The notes: a model not told the origin generated them from the letters alone. Positions 36,186 to 44,676 are shown, counted from the stretch's first letter. The stretch is 51,998 nt of DNA from Mycobacteriales bacterium (GCA_013362805.1 JABFVL010000089.1:1-51998); one strand, 5' to 3'. Program-made: numbers and translations.

Positions 36186-37694
36186 ATGCAAAGAAATCCG
36201 CGCCGCTGGCTCATCCTTGTTGTGCTCCTGCTCAGCACGTTAGTGCTGGTCATCGACAACATGGTGCTGACAGTCGCCGTTCCGCCGCTCGCCGAAGACC
36301 TAGGCGCCACCGCACAAGACATTCAATGGATCATCGAGTCCTACATACTCGTCTTCGCTGGCCTGTTGCTCGCGGCCGGAAGTCTCTCCGACCGATTCGG
36401 TCGAAGGCGCATGCTCATCATCGGACTCGTGATATTCGGTGCCGCATCAATACTCGCCACCGTCGCCGACAACCCAGAAACGTTGATCCTGGCCCGAGTG
36501 CTGATGGGCATCGGCGGCGCGCTAGTCATGCCCAGCACCCTCTCGATCCTCATCACTGTGTTCGATGAAAAAGAACGCCCCAAAGCCATCGCCACCTGGA
36601 GCGCCGTCGCCATGGTTGGCCTAGTCGGCGGCCCAGTTCTCGGCGGAATACTCATCGCGAAATTCTGGTGGGGCGCCGTATTCGTCATCAACATCCCCAT
36701 CGCGCTACTGGCCATCGTCTCAGCGCTGGTGCTCATGCCCGAATCAAAAGGCCCATGGCGTAAAGCCGACCCGCTAGGAATGCTGCTGTCCATGGTCGGC
36801 ATGGTCGCCCTCGTCTGGACCATCATCGAAATCCCCAAACACGGGCTCTCCGCGACCACCATCACCACAATCACCGTCGCCACGGCCAGCCTGCTCGCAT
36901 TCGGAATCTGGGAAGTTCGCACCACCTCGCCGATGATTCCGCTCGAACTATTCAAAAACCGGATCTTCACCGGCGCCAGCTTCTCGCTCGTACTGCTCAC
37001 CTTCGCCAACGGTGGCCTCATGCTGGTACTCACCCAATACCTGCAATTCGTCGAGGGCTACACCCCCACCGAAACCGGGCTCGCCTTCGCACCGCTGGCC
37101 ATCGCGTCGCTGGCATGCAACAGCCTCGGCGCTGCCCTCGCCCAAAAACTAGGAAACCGCGCCCTCGCCGTAGCCGGACTCCTCGTCATCGCCGCTGGGT
37201 TCGGCGCCCTGGCCATGATGAACGGCACTACCAGCCTGATCATCGCCATGATCATTCTCGGCTCCGGTGCCGGACTCGCCATGCCCGCCGCCATCGGCGC
37301 CCTGATGGGCGCCGTGCCCGCCGAACACGCCGGAGTCGGATCGGCCCTCAACGACACCATTCAACAAGCCGGCGCCGCGCTCGGTGTCGCCGTCCTCGGA
37401 TCCGTGCTGTCGGGCACCTACACCAACGAAATGCCCGACTCGGCACCCGAACCCGCCAAAAGCTCCATCACCGACGCGCTCGCCGTCGCCGCGCAATTGA
37501 AAGACAACGCACTCGCCGATGCCGCCCGAGACGCATTCGCCTCGGCAATGTCGGGCAGCTTCCTGGCCGGAGCCGCCGGAGTTGTGGGGGCGGCAATCCT
37601 CGCCTTCTTCCTGATGCGTGACAGCGGCAACGCCCAGGACGCGACTGAGCCAGAGCCAGTAGAGGAAGTGAAAGAAGCGATGATGCTCAGTTAA
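36186..37694 (+). CDS. MFS drug exporter, DHA2 (14-TM) family
   Basis: 502 residues from ATG 36186, chosen because GGGAG precedes it and the upstream in-frame ATG at 36150 lies within the operator. It has about 14 transmembrane helices. Motif A is G-S-L-S-D-R-F-G-R-R-R-M-L, and the DHA2 motif C-like stretch G-L-V-G-G-P-V-L-G-G is present; N-N-x-V-L-T-V-A-V-P-P-L starts the first helix region as in EmrB/QacA relatives. It exports drugs or dyes using the proton gradient. Repression by the divergent TetR protein is inferred. Confidence 0.93.
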   Translation: MQRNPRRWLILVVLLLSTLVLVIDNMVLTVAVPPLAEDLGATAQDIQWIIESYILVFAGLLLAAGSLSDRFGRRRMLIIGLVIFGAASILATVADNPETLILARVLMGIGGALVMPSTLSILITVFDEKERPKAIATWSAVAMVGLVGGPVLGGILIAKFWWGAVFVINIPIALLAIVSALVLMPESKGPWRKADPLGMLLSMVGMVALVWTIIEIPKHGLSATTITTITVATASLLAFGIWEVRTTSPMIPLELFKNRIFTGASFSLVLLTFANGGLMLVLTQYLQFVEGYTPTETGLAFAPLAIASLACNSLGAALAQKLGNRALAVAGLLVIAAGFGALAMMNGTTSLIIAMIILGSGAGLAMPAAIGALMGAVPAEHAGVGSALNDTIQQAGAALGVAVLGSVLSGTYTNEMPDSAPEPAKSSITDALAVAAQLKDNALADAARDAFASAMSGSFLAGAAGVVGAAILAFFLMRDSGNAQDATEPEPVEEVKEAMMLS

Positions 37695-37700
37695 TGATGT

Positions 37701-37736
37701 GACAATGCCCGCCGAATCAACCCGGCGGGCATTGTC
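37701..37736. terminator. 14-bp hairpin between convergent genes
   Basis: Arms 37701-37714 and 37723-37736 pair perfectly around an 8-base loop, with GTTT after the stem on the plus strand. It ends the MFS transcript and probably also the convergent hydrolase. Confidence 0.8.
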
Positions 37737-37747
37737 GTTTCGTGCCT

Positions 37748-38584
37748 TTAGGAGCGCAAAAACTCGATCAGTTCGGTGTTGAACGTTTCGGCATGCGTGA
37801 CGTTCAGACCATGCGGCGCATCGGGCACGAGCACCAACTTGCTCCCGTCGATGGTTTCAGCGGTGAGCTTGCCACTCACTTCGAACGGAACAATCGCATC
37901 CGAATCACCGTGGATCACCAGGGTTGGAATCGTGAACGCTTCTAGGTCTTTACGAAAGTCAGTGGTCGAGAAAGCCGTTGTGCAGTCCAATGTGCCTTTC
38001 GGCGATGCACCAGCGGCAATGCTCAAGTTGTAGAGCCGCAACGGTTCACTCACCAGATCAGTGCGGCCATTCACCGCGAAGAAGTTCGTGATAAAACCAT
38101 CGAGGAAAGCGAGCCGGTCGTTCCGGATGCCGTCATGGAAACTCGTCAACGTTGCCTGATCGACGCCACCATCCGGGTGGGCAGACGATTTGAAAAGGTA
38201 CGGCGGCACGGCGCCCGCGAATACTGCTTTCGCGATCCGCTCGGTGCCATAAGTTCCCACGTAGCGGGCCACCTCGCCGCCACCCATCGAGAACCCAACC
38301 AGCGCCACCTCGGTGAGTTCAAGATATTCAAGCAACATGTTTAGATCGGCCGCGAAGGTGTCATAGTCATAGCCGCTCCACGGCTGGGAAGAGTCCCCAA
38401 AACCGCGCCGGTCATAGGTGATAACGCGATAACCCTCTTCGACCAGCGCCGGAACCTGCCTCTCCCACGACCTGCCCGACAGAGGCCAGCCATGCACCAA
38501 CACCACTGGCATCCCGGAGCCATGATCCTCGAAATACAGTTCGACGGGTTGGCCGTTCTCCTCGCCAACGGTGAGCTTAGGCAT
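37748..38584 (-). CDS. alpha/beta hydrolase, non-haem chloroperoxidase-like
   Basis: 278 residues. H-G-W-P-L-S-G-R-S-W marks the oxyanion region, Y-D-R-R-G-F-G-D-S-S the following strand, G-F-S-M-G-G-G-E the nucleophile elbow, D-S-D-A-I-V-P the acid and A-P-H-G-L the histidine. The pattern is that of cofactor-free haloperoxidase/arylesterase proteins. They hydrolyse esters and show perhydrolase side activity; the true substrate is unknown. Confidence 0.9.
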   Translation of the reverse strand: MPKLTVGEENGQPVELYFEDHGSGMPVVLVHGWPLSGRSWERQVPALVEEGYRVITYDRRGFGDSSQPWSGYDYDTFAADLNMLLEYLELTEVALVGFSMGGGEVARYVGTYGTERIAKAVFAGAVPPYLFKSSAHPDGGVDQATLTSFHDGIRNDRLAFLDGFITNFFAVNGRTDLVSEPLRLYNLSIAAGASPKGTLDCTTAFSTTDFRKDLEAFTIPTLVIHGDSDAIVPFEVSGKLTAETIDGSKLVLVPDAPHGLNVTHAETFNTELIEFLRS

Positions 38585-39029
38585 CAGCGCTACCTTCCAC
38601 TAGTCGGTCAGGGTGGAGAGCCGTGAATGGTCCACCAGCGGGCATCCAACACCAGCATGCGTGCATGGCCAGGGATTTACCAGGGCCTCGTGTCGCCAAT
38701 AAGTGCTCGGTCAGCAACTCGCGGCGCACTGAGTCACAGCAGTGTCTATCCACGACATACGCAGTCGCGCGTACTGATGGTTGTGGGTTGCATGGTTGTT
38801 CGGTGTCGCTGAGCGCGGCTGCACAAACGCCGCACGAATTAGGGACTTGTTTGGTTGGGTGCGGGGCAGTGTGGTGAGCGTCCGGGCGAGCGCTCACCCA
38901 AAAGGGGGCCGGCCACTGCCCCGCACCGTGCCCGCCCTGTTCGGTGCAATGACTGCTCAGGCCATAGGACATGGAACTGCCACGCTTGCAAAGTGATTTG
39001 CTGCGACCTCCGCCATGTCCTCGGGTTTT
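38585..39029. other. 445-bp gap holding the first 70-nt structured element
   Basis: No gene is credible here: open frames crossing it (for example on the minus strand from about 38972) have biased, cysteine/histidine-rich composition and run straight through the hairpin element at 38858-38927. Apart from that element nothing else was recognised. A start-proximal promoter for the hydrolase is expected near 38590-38660. Confidence 0.5.
38858..38927 (+). repeat. 70-nt two-tier hairpin element, copy A
   Basis: A perfect 14-bp outer stem (38858-38871 with 38914-38927) encloses a perfect 8-bp inner hairpin (38873-38880 with 38891-38898; loop TCCGGGCGAG) and a 3' A-rich/GGGGG segment. A second copy lies inverted at 41222-41291 and shares GCGGGGCAG, GAGCGTCCGGGC, GGGGG and CTGCCCCGC blocks in the same order and at near-identical length. 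The two copies bracket the XRE-SLOG operon. It could be a structured RNA, a transfer or replication site, or a mobile-element end. Confidence 0.7.
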
Positions 39030-39506
39030 TTAGCTCCTGGGAACAATTGCCTTTTCGACAGCTACTTCAGGGCTATCCACGTATTCGATGCCTTGGACAT
39101 CACGCCCTACAGCGTCGGTAAGCCTCCAGCCGTTAAGCGACACGACTGGGATTCCACCGCGGCGTTTAGCCAGAGCAATTTCGCTCAAGGTGCCCCAGGA
39201 GCCACCGACAGAAATGACCGCATCAGCGCTCCACACAATTACTGCATTCCTTGCCTCGCCGAGATTGGTGATGATAGTGGCCGATAGATCAGGCGAGGCT
39301 CCATCCCGACTGTCGTTTGGCCTTACCCCGATCACTAGGCCTCCCTTGGATCGCACACCAGCGGCGACGGCAGCCATGACACCGATCCCTCCACCGCATA
39401 TGACCGTCACGCCCTGTTCAGCGAGCAGTTCACCCACACGCCGCGCGTCGCGCTCGTCTTGTTCTGTGCAGTGTCGTGGTCCGCATACTGCGACCTGGAA
39501 AGGCAC
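39030..39506 (-). CDS. SLOG-domain nucleotide-binding protein, TIGR00725-like
   Basis: 158 residues. The nucleotide-binding Rossmann fold shows V-I-C-G-G-G-I-G-V-M-A-A-V-A-A-G, then E-A-R-N-A-V-I-V-W-S-A-D-A-V-I-S-V-G-G-S-W-G-T-L-S-E-I-A-L-A. G-G-x-W-G-T-L-S-E is the TIGR00725 form of the LOG signature. Relatives bind or cleave nucleotides; some SLOG proteins are sensors in bacterial conflict systems. GTG 39506 is preceded by AGGAG overlapping the stop of the XRE gene, so it is translationally linked to that regulator. Confidence 0.87.
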   Translation of the reverse strand: MPFQVAVCGPRHCTEQDERDARRVGELLAEQGVTVICGGGIGVMAAVAAGVRSKGGLVIGVRPNDSRDGASPDLSATIITNLGEARNAVIVWSADAVISVGGSWGTLSEIALAKRRGGIPVVSLNGWRLTDAVGRDVQGIEYVDSPEVAVEKAIVPRS

Positions 39507-39515
39507 GGGTAGCTC

Positions 39516-40871
39516 CTATTCCGGTAGTTGTGGCAAGTCATGACGGGTAGCTGGATAGGCGCAAAATTGTCCAATGTCGGCTTGGATCTGAGTTGCCGCC
39601 GCGGTGCTTGCGAAAGCTGGAGCGTCCAGGACGTCATGCAATCCACGCATCCGTTTGATCAGTGGCAAGGTGCGGTTTTCCGAAGCGAGCGTGAACACCA
39701 TCCTGATGCCATTTTGAGCTGCCTCGACATCGCGTGATGCGAGATATGCGAGTGCGAGATCCAAGCGAGCAGCTGCCACGAGTTCCGGCGATGGTTCACC
39801 CACGGCGGGCGAGCTGAGTCGGTCGACGGCCTCTTGTGCGTCAAGCCGGGCTTGATGCGTATCTGCGGTGCTCCCAAGGGCGAGTTGGGCTTCGCTTGCA
39901 TAGTAGGCCGCTTTGCCGGCTGAAAATGTGAAGACGCTGTCCACACCTTCGTTGCCAGTACTTTGCCGCAGGTCAGCCATACGAGTGAGAGCATGTCGGG
40001 TTTCTTGACGCTCGCCGCAAGCGGCCAGGGCGCGAGCTTGTTGACTGACCAGCCTTAGAAGTCCGTCGGGTTCGGAGGTTTCACCTTGGGCCGTGTGTGC
40101 GATTTGGGCAGCCCTTCGATAGTTACCTCGCCAGTACGCGACGTTTGATTGCACCCAGCGCGTGTATGCGACGAGTTGGGTGTCGCCGCACATGTCCGCG
40201 CAAAGCAGTGCGGTGCGTGCGTGGGTGTCGGCTGCATCGCCGTGGTCCATGTCGAAGCTTGCATGCGCAAGTAGAGCGCTGAGATGGCCAGCGATCCGGT
40301 ATAGGTCGGGAAGGTATTGGGGTCGGGGGCGTGCATCGATGAGTTGAAACATCTGGCGGCGTCGCTCAGCTAGTGGCGTGAACAGCGCGAATGGGGGTTC
40401 GGTGAGGTACCTGCGGGATAGCCCGTCGATATCCGCGTAGTACTGCTCGATGAGAGCTGGGGTTATTGCAGCACTTGGTCGACGCACAAACGCGGCGGAT
40501 TCTTCAGCGGTCATGGCCACCTCCTCCCGCAATGATGCAGCTGTAAAGCCCGGCCTGTGAAGCCGCATTTGAGTAATCGGTTTCTCACTCGCTGAAGGCT
40601 GAATGGGGCCATCGTGGGGGTGACCTGCAGGTGGAGCTGTCAGCATCTCGAATTGACATCCCCACAATTCGAGGGCGACACGCCGGGCCGCTGGACGCGC
40701 CCTACCTACGTCGCCAGATGCCCAACGCTTGAGCTGGCGAGTCGACAATGTTGCCTGGATATCTAATTTGCGTGCCAGCTTGTCAAAGTCGACACATAGT
40801 TCGTCGAGGGTGCGCGAGCCGTTGCGTATGAGCTGCTCTAGCAGCGTTCTTGGCTGAGAATCCGTCGGCAC
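39516..40871 (-). CDS. XRE-type regulator with TPR-like helical domain
   Basis: 451 residues from GTG 40871, chosen because GGAGG lies 5 bases upstream; the frame is open to GTG 40895. The N-terminus (about 8-75) has a helix-turn-helix with L-S-T-R-Q-L-K-R-W-A-S-G. From about 160 onward, tandem helical pairs rich in alanine (H-A-R-T-A-L-L-C-A-D, A-A-Q-I-A-H-T-A, A-R-L-D-L-A-L-A-Y-L-A) form a TPR-like array, as in Streptomyces NsdA/AfsR-associated type regulators that sense peptides or partners. It is the first gene of a two-gene unit with the SLOG protein, and both are flanked by the 70-nt elements. Confidence 0.85.
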   Translation of the reverse strand: MPTDSQPRTLLEQLIRNGSRTLDELCVDFDKLARKLDIQATLSTRQLKRWASGDVGRARPAARRVALELWGCQFEMLTAPPAGHPHDGPIQPSASEKPITQMRLHRPGFTAASLREEVAMTAEESAAFVRRPSAAITPALIEQYYADIDGLSRRYLTEPPFALFTPLAERRRQMFQLIDARPRPQYLPDLYRIAGHLSALLAHASFDMDHGDAADTHARTALLCADMCGDTQLVAYTRWVQSNVAYWRGNYRRAAQIAHTAQGETSEPDGLLRLVSQQARALAACGERQETRHALTRMADLRQSTGNEGVDSVFTFSAGKAAYYASEAQLALGSTADTHQARLDAQEAVDRLSSPAVGEPSPELVAAARLDLALAYLASRDVEAAQNGIRMVFTLASENRTLPLIKRMRGLHDVLDAPAFASTAAATQIQADIGQFCAYPATRHDLPQLPE

Positions 40872-41365
40872 CGCAACCTCCATGCAGAGATTCACACCCT
40901 GTCAATGAAACGTCTCAATAGGTGAGCCTTCTGGTCAGTGTCCTACAAATGTCACCTCAATGTCCTCCGAATGTCCCCCTCTCGTCGTAGTGCCGTCCCT
41001 ATAAACGCGCGCATCCTTATTTACATGTTCAGCTTCTCGATCGCTCCTCGACAAAAACCGGTGTGCTCCATCTGCCGCAAGGGCATAAAAGAACTGCGTC
41101 CAGGCCAGTGGGAACACCTTCCTACTAAGAAGCGTAAATGGGGCCCAGTCTGCGTGATGACGCCTGAACCCCTAGTTCTCCCACGAGTGGTGCTCGCCTC
41201 AGGGCCGCCGCTGTAGTGGGAGGGCGCGGGGCAGACACCTACCCCCTTCGGTCGAGCCCCTGCCCGGACGCTCGCTAGCTGCCCCGCGCCCATCCAAAGA
41301 GTCATCTGTGTCTGCTAGAAACCAGGTTTGCCCCACCATCCGATTCGAACGGAAGGCTCGGTTTG
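40872..41365. other. 494-bp gap with promoter region and a possible small CxxC ORF
   Basis: It holds the promoter side of the XRE operon (a TTGACA lies at 40915-40910 on the minus strand) and the second structured element at 41222-41291. A plus-strand frame 41025-41216 would give 63 residues with P-V-C-S-I-C-R-K-G-I and R-P-G-Q-W-E-H, which looks like half a zinc-binding motif. It has no ribosome binding site, and I do not call it a gene. Confidence 0.35.
41222..41291 (-). repeat. 70-nt two-tier hairpin element, copy B (inverted)
   Basis: On the minus strand a perfect 13-bp outer stem (41291-41279 with 41234-41222) encloses a 5-bp inner hairpin around GTCCGGGCAGGG. It shares the ordered blocks of copy A. 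The inner stem has changed on both sides (GGTGAGCG/CGCTCACC in A, CGAGC/GCTCG in B) while still pairing, which suggests the structure is under selection. Confidence 0.7.
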
Positions 41366-42493
41366 ATGAAAGAGAAGCAGCCGCTCGTCGCAGTCATCGG
41401 CGCCAGTCCAGTCACTGGAGTGGATCACCTTAAGGCCGCGCAGTCAGCAGGCTATGACCTCGCTGTTGTTGATACAAACCCAGAGAGGACGCAGGCTCTA
41501 CATCAGCAATTCGGTGCTACACCGTTCGGTTCCATATCGGCGATGCTCGAAAAGTTAAGTTCTGACGGGCGAGCTCTGCACATTGCGGTCGTGGCAACGC
41601 CTTCGGCCTTGCACTTACCGCATCTCACGGAACTAGCTTTAGCCCGGCGAATCGGAATGCTCAAGCTAGGCGGGATTCTTCTCGAGAAGCCACCTTGGTT
41701 GCCGCGCGAGAATAGTGAAGCGGCAGAGCTCATCACGGATCTGGATCGAGACGGCCTTAAGGTCGGCGTTGGTATGACGACGCTGTTTGATGAGGCATTC
41801 ATAGGCGTTACCGAAGCAGTGCAATCGGGTGTACTTGGCCAGGTCATCAGTATCGAGGACGAAATTTACTTCCAGGTGACTGCCGACATGGGACTACCAC
41901 CAAATTATTTCCGCAGCGTCGATGAGGGTGGAAGCACATTGCTCCTCAACGGGGTCCACGGACTACATCGCATAGACAAGCTCGCACGAACCGACCGAGA
42001 ACCTCCGGGCAATGCCCGAATTATCCGATCCTTCGAGAAAAGACCCTCGGAGCAGCCCCTTCACTTCACGCCCCAAGCCGATTATGGGCATTTCCATATT
42101 TCATACCCGAACGGCGTTACGGCGGATATGAAAGTGGGGTGGACCGCCTACCCTCCCGAACCCTCTCGCTTTCTAGTGATCGCGGAACAGGGCACAGCTG
42201 CCATATACGGGAATGGAGATTCTTGGAAAATCACAGCAAGAGGAGACGACGGGGAATACCGGACGCAGCTCTACACGCGCACGAAGGCGTTTAACAAGTT
42301 TCAGAAGCAATTTGATGCAATGGACCAGTGGGTGCGCACTAGTGTCCGCCCAAGCGGCTTGCCTGATTTGAGCGACCTGATGTGGACGATGACGTCGCTG
42401 AACAACTCATTTACTGAGCTGAAACGCGTACCGATCGGTAGTCGGGCACATAAGCTGGCCCATCAACCAACCGAACGTGTGTCCACGCACTAG
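41366..42493 (+). CDS. Gfo/Idh/MocA family oxidoreductase
   Basis: 375 residues from ATG 41366 (TTG 41363 just before it). The N-terminal Rossmann part has V-A-V-I-G-A-S-P-V-T-G, D-T-N-P-E-R-T and V-A-T-P-S-A-L-H; the family E-K-P motif appears as L-L-E-K-P-P-W. A C-terminal alpha/beta substrate domain follows, including N-G-V-H-G-L-H-R-I-D with the likely catalytic histidine region. Such enzymes oxidise or reduce sugars and sugar nucleotides with NAD(P). Facing a nonulosonic acid synthase gene, a role in surface sugar synthesis is plausible but unproven. Confidence 0.88.
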   Translation: MKEKQPLVAVIGASPVTGVDHLKAAQSAGYDLAVVDTNPERTQALHQQFGATPFGSISAMLEKLSSDGRALHIAVVATPSALHLPHLTELALARRIGMLKLGGILLEKPPWLPRENSEAAELITDLDRDGLKVGVGMTTLFDEAFIGVTEAVQSGVLGQVISIEDEIYFQVTADMGLPPNYFRSVDEGGSTLLLNGVHGLHRIDKLARTDREPPGNARIIRSFEKRPSEQPLHFTPQADYGHFHISYPNGVTADMKVGWTAYPPEPSRFLVIAEQGTAAIYGNGDSWKITARGDDGEYRTQLYTRTKAFNKFQKQFDAMDQWVRTSVRPSGLPDLSDLMWTMTSLNNSFTELKRVPIGSRAHKLAHQPTERVSTH

Positions 42494-42505
42494 CCGACAC
42501 CAAAG

Positions 42506-42536
42506 AAAATGGCCCGGGTTTCCCCCGGGCCATTTT
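42506..42536. terminator. bidirectional intrinsic terminator
   Basis: A 13-bp perfect stem (42506-42518 with 42524-42536), 5-base loop, with AAAA before and TTTT at the end of the stem, so either strand gives a GC-rich hairpin followed by U residues. It separates the convergent Gfo/Idh and synthase genes. Confidence 0.92.
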
Positions 42537-42539
42537 GTC

Positions 42540-43610
42540 TTAGCTACTCGGCGGCGCAAACATACTCCACTCTGTGGGTGTCGCGAACTCGACATCACGT
42601 GTGAAAACCCAACCGTCGATTTGATCCATAGCTATGGTCGGCAATCCGTTGGCTGGGCGCACCGACCGCACATTCTCGGCGCTCACAGTCTCGCCAGCTT
42701 TCACGCTACGGGTGACATATAGCGATCGACGTAGTCGGCGCACTTCGTGTTCCGAACCAGTGGCGCCGATGCGCGGCTCACCAAGTGCCTGCCATGCCCG
42801 TTCAGTTTCGACAACCAACGACGTCAACTCATCAGGATTCAACGAGAAGGCAGAGTCGACGCCTTCGTCATCACGGCTCGTCGTCACATGCTTTTCGATA
42901 GCGCTCGCGCCCATCGCTACAGCTGCAACGGATACTCCGACGCCCATGGTGTGGTCTGAGTATCCGACAACGCATTCGAACAAATCCGCAAGCAAGGGAA
43001 GCTGACGAAGGTTGCTGTCTGAGGGCTCGGCCGGGTAGGAAGCGGTGCATCCCAGGACGACGAGCTGCTCACATCCAGCTTCACGCGCAGTCTCAACGGC
43101 AGCAGCGATCTCAGTGAGCGTCGCACTGCCGGTGGACATCACGATCGGCTTGCCCGTTTGTGCCATCAGGCGGACAAGCGGGAGGTCCACCATCTCAGCT
43201 GAGGCGACTTTAAACGCCGGTACGTTCAAATCGTTGAGGAACTCAACCGCAGTGGGGTCGAAGGCCGAGGAAAACGCCACAAGGCCACGCTCTGCGGCGC
43301 GGTCAAAGATTGGCTTGTGCCATTCCCAAGGGGTGTATGCCTGCTGGTACAGCTTGTATAGGTTGCTATTTCCCCACAAGGCGTGATTCTTGTCTACGAA
43401 GAACTCGTCACGATCCGAATCCAACGTGATTGTGTCTGCCGTGTATGTCTGCAGCTTAAGCGCCTGGGCCCCTGAATCGGCGATGATGTCTACGATTCTC
43501 AGGGCTCGTTCTAGATCGCCGTTGTGGTTGCCTGACATCTCAGCAATAATGAACGGCTTGTGTTCTGGCCCGATTTCATGATGGCCAATACGAATTGTTT
43601 TTGTTGACAT
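42540..43610 (-). CDS. NeuB/PseI-type nonulosonic acid synthase
   Basis: 356 residues; AGGAA precedes the ATG. A TIM-barrel NeuB domain (about 20-265) has I-I-A-E-M-S-G-N-H-N-G-D, L-K-L-Q-T-Y-T, V-A-S-A-E-M-V-D, S-T-G, and G-Y-S-D-H-T, which hold the PEP- and metal-binding residues. A C-terminal SAF/antifreeze-like domain (about 295-350) includes R-R-S-L-Y-V. L-Y-Q-Q-A-Y-T-P-W-E-W-H is the form seen in pseudaminic acid synthases (PseI). The enzyme condenses PEP with a 6-deoxy hexosamine derivative. None of the usual partner genes (PseB/C/F/G/H) is in the window. Confidence 0.92.
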   Translation of the reverse strand: MSTKTIRIGHHEIGPEHKPFIIAEMSGNHNGDLERALRIVDIIADSGAQALKLQTYTADTITLDSDRDEFFVDKNHALWGNSNLYKLYQQAYTPWEWHKPIFDRAAERGLVAFSSAFDPTAVEFLNDLNVPAFKVASAEMVDLPLVRLMAQTGKPIVMSTGSATLTEIAAAVETAREAGCEQLVVLGCTASYPAEPSDSNLRQLPLLADLFECVVGYSDHTMGVGVSVAAVAMGASAIEKHVTTSRDDEGVDSAFSLNPDELTSLVVETERAWQALGEPRIGATGSEHEVRRLRRSLYVTRSVKAGETVSAENVRSVRPANGLPTIAMDQIDGWVFTRDVEFATPTEWSMFAPPSS

Positions 43611-43983
43611 TTCCTAGTCACCTACAGGCACGATGGGGGTGTGATCGTAAGCCTGTAGGCAACGTTACAGTTCTGCCGCAGATGAACAGCACAAGGCCGC
43701 TGGATAGACGTTAGAACTAGCGAGCGTTGACGACCGTGAGCGCTTGCTAGGAAACCCCCGCGTGTGCGGGCGGACACCGGCACGGAGACCAAGCGCGACA
43801 CTGAAGTCAGCGGAACAATGTGGAGCTTTGCAATGTGGCGAGGGCCTTTTGACCTGGGCTGTTGAGTAAGCCGGTGAGAGCATGGACCACGTTGTGACAC
43901 TTTCTGTCAACGATGTCTTAAGTGGCTCGGCCGCATGCTCCAATGAAGTGAACCCAAAGCAGGCGCCGATGCAGGGAGCGGAT
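43611..43983. other. 373-bp gap without a supported gene
   Basis: It contains an inverted repeat TGACA-CTTTC-TGTCA at 43895-43909, upstream of the small gene at 43984, and a single GC-rich stretch at 43751-43776 that resembles one type I-E CRISPR repeat but is not repeated. Promoters for the synthase gene (minus) and the small gene (plus) should lie here. Confidence 0.4.
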
Positions 43984-44139
43984 ATGAGCGATCGCGATAA
44001 AAAGCGTCGAGAAGAAGAGGACGAGGATCGTCGCCGACGCGCGAGCCAAACACAATCCGATACCAACACCAGCACGAACACAAGCAATGATTACAGCTCT
44101 AGTAGTTGGGACTCTGGTTCATCGGACGGAAGCTACTAG
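43984..44139 (+). CDS. small charged/serine-rich disordered protein
   Basis: 51 residues from ATG 43984, with GGGAGCGGAT just upstream. The N-terminal half is highly charged (S-D-R-D-K-K-R-R-E-E-E-D-E-D-R-R-R-R) and the rest is a serine/threonine/asparagine-rich tail ending W-D-S-G-S-S-D-G-S-Y. It is very likely unfolded and cytosolic. Similar tiny proteins are found scattered in actinobacteria without known roles. A longer open frame to 43882 has no support. Confidence 0.55.
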   Translation: MSDRDKKRREEEDEDRRRRASQTQSDTNTSTNTSNDYSSSSWDSGSSDGSY

Positions 44140-44467
44140 GTTTTATGAGCTGGCAGCGCCATTGTGTACGACGAATGACCGCTCGGGTTCAGTGCGAGCG
44201 GTCTCGACGATTGACCTTGAAGCCGTGCCAGCGGACGAGCGAGCGCAGCCTGATTTCGAGGAAAAGGTCGCCAGGTTCCAAACAATGACCAGAACCATGT
44301 TCGGGCAATTTGACCGCATTGGTGCGCGAGAAACTGGGGAGCTATTCGCGTTGAACCCGCGAGCGGAAGTGCGAGCTGTCTCTGGTCCAGGTGCGGATGG
44401 GGCTATCGCCTCTCGTCAATTCCCGCCGTTCGTTGGCTCGATGTTCTCGACAGTATTGAACGCTTGA
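44087..44467 (+). CDS. possible small unknown protein
   Basis: An open frame of 126 codons overlapping the previous gene by 53 bases in another frame. The portion after about residue 40 (D-L-E-A-V-P-A-D-E-R, then F-Q-T-M-T-R-T-M-F-G-Q-F-D-R-I-G) looks like a normal soluble protein with plausible codon use. The upstream part does not, so the true start may be near GTG 44191. A hairpin (44486-44491 with 44502-44507) follows the stop. No family is recognised. Confidence 0.35.
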   Translation: MITALVVGTLVHRTEATRFYELAAPLCTTNDRSGSVRAVSTIDLEAVPADERAQPDFEEKVARFQTMTRTMFGQFDRIGARETGELFALNPRAEVRAVSGPGADGAIASRQFPPFVGSMFSTVLNA

Positions 44468-44676
44468 ACCGTGCATAGGAGATTCCCGCAGCAGACTGGC
44501 TCTGCGGCACGGGAGATGCGTCGGGCGGGCACGCAAGGGGTTCATGACGTTAAAAGTGCGGCTCGTCGAGTTGTCTGATCGCTGTTGCACATATTGATCA
44601 GTGAGCGTTTCCTCAAGATGTGTAACTCTGTAGTGGCCGGTCGCGTAATTACGGCCCAGAGCTCAAGGAGGCGGTA

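Noticed and set aside
38577..38972. 131-codon minus-strand frame upstream of the alpha/beta hydrolase
   Set aside because: It runs through the 70-nt hairpin element and has a Cys/His/Pro-rich composition typical of non-coding DNA.
41025..41216. 63-codon frame with C-S-I-C and P-G-Q-W motifs
   Set aside because: No ribosome binding site and only half a zinc site; noted in the gap description but not called as a gene.
38585..43610. Idea that the XRE-SLOG region is an integrated conjugative element
   Set aside because: No integrase, replication, transfer gene or direct-repeat attachment site was found; only the paired hairpin elements hint at mobility.
43751..43776. GC-rich stretch GGAAACCCCCGCGTGTGCGG resembling one type I-E CRISPR repeat
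   Set aside because: Only one copy is present, with no spacer-repeat periodicity and no cas genes anywhere in the window.
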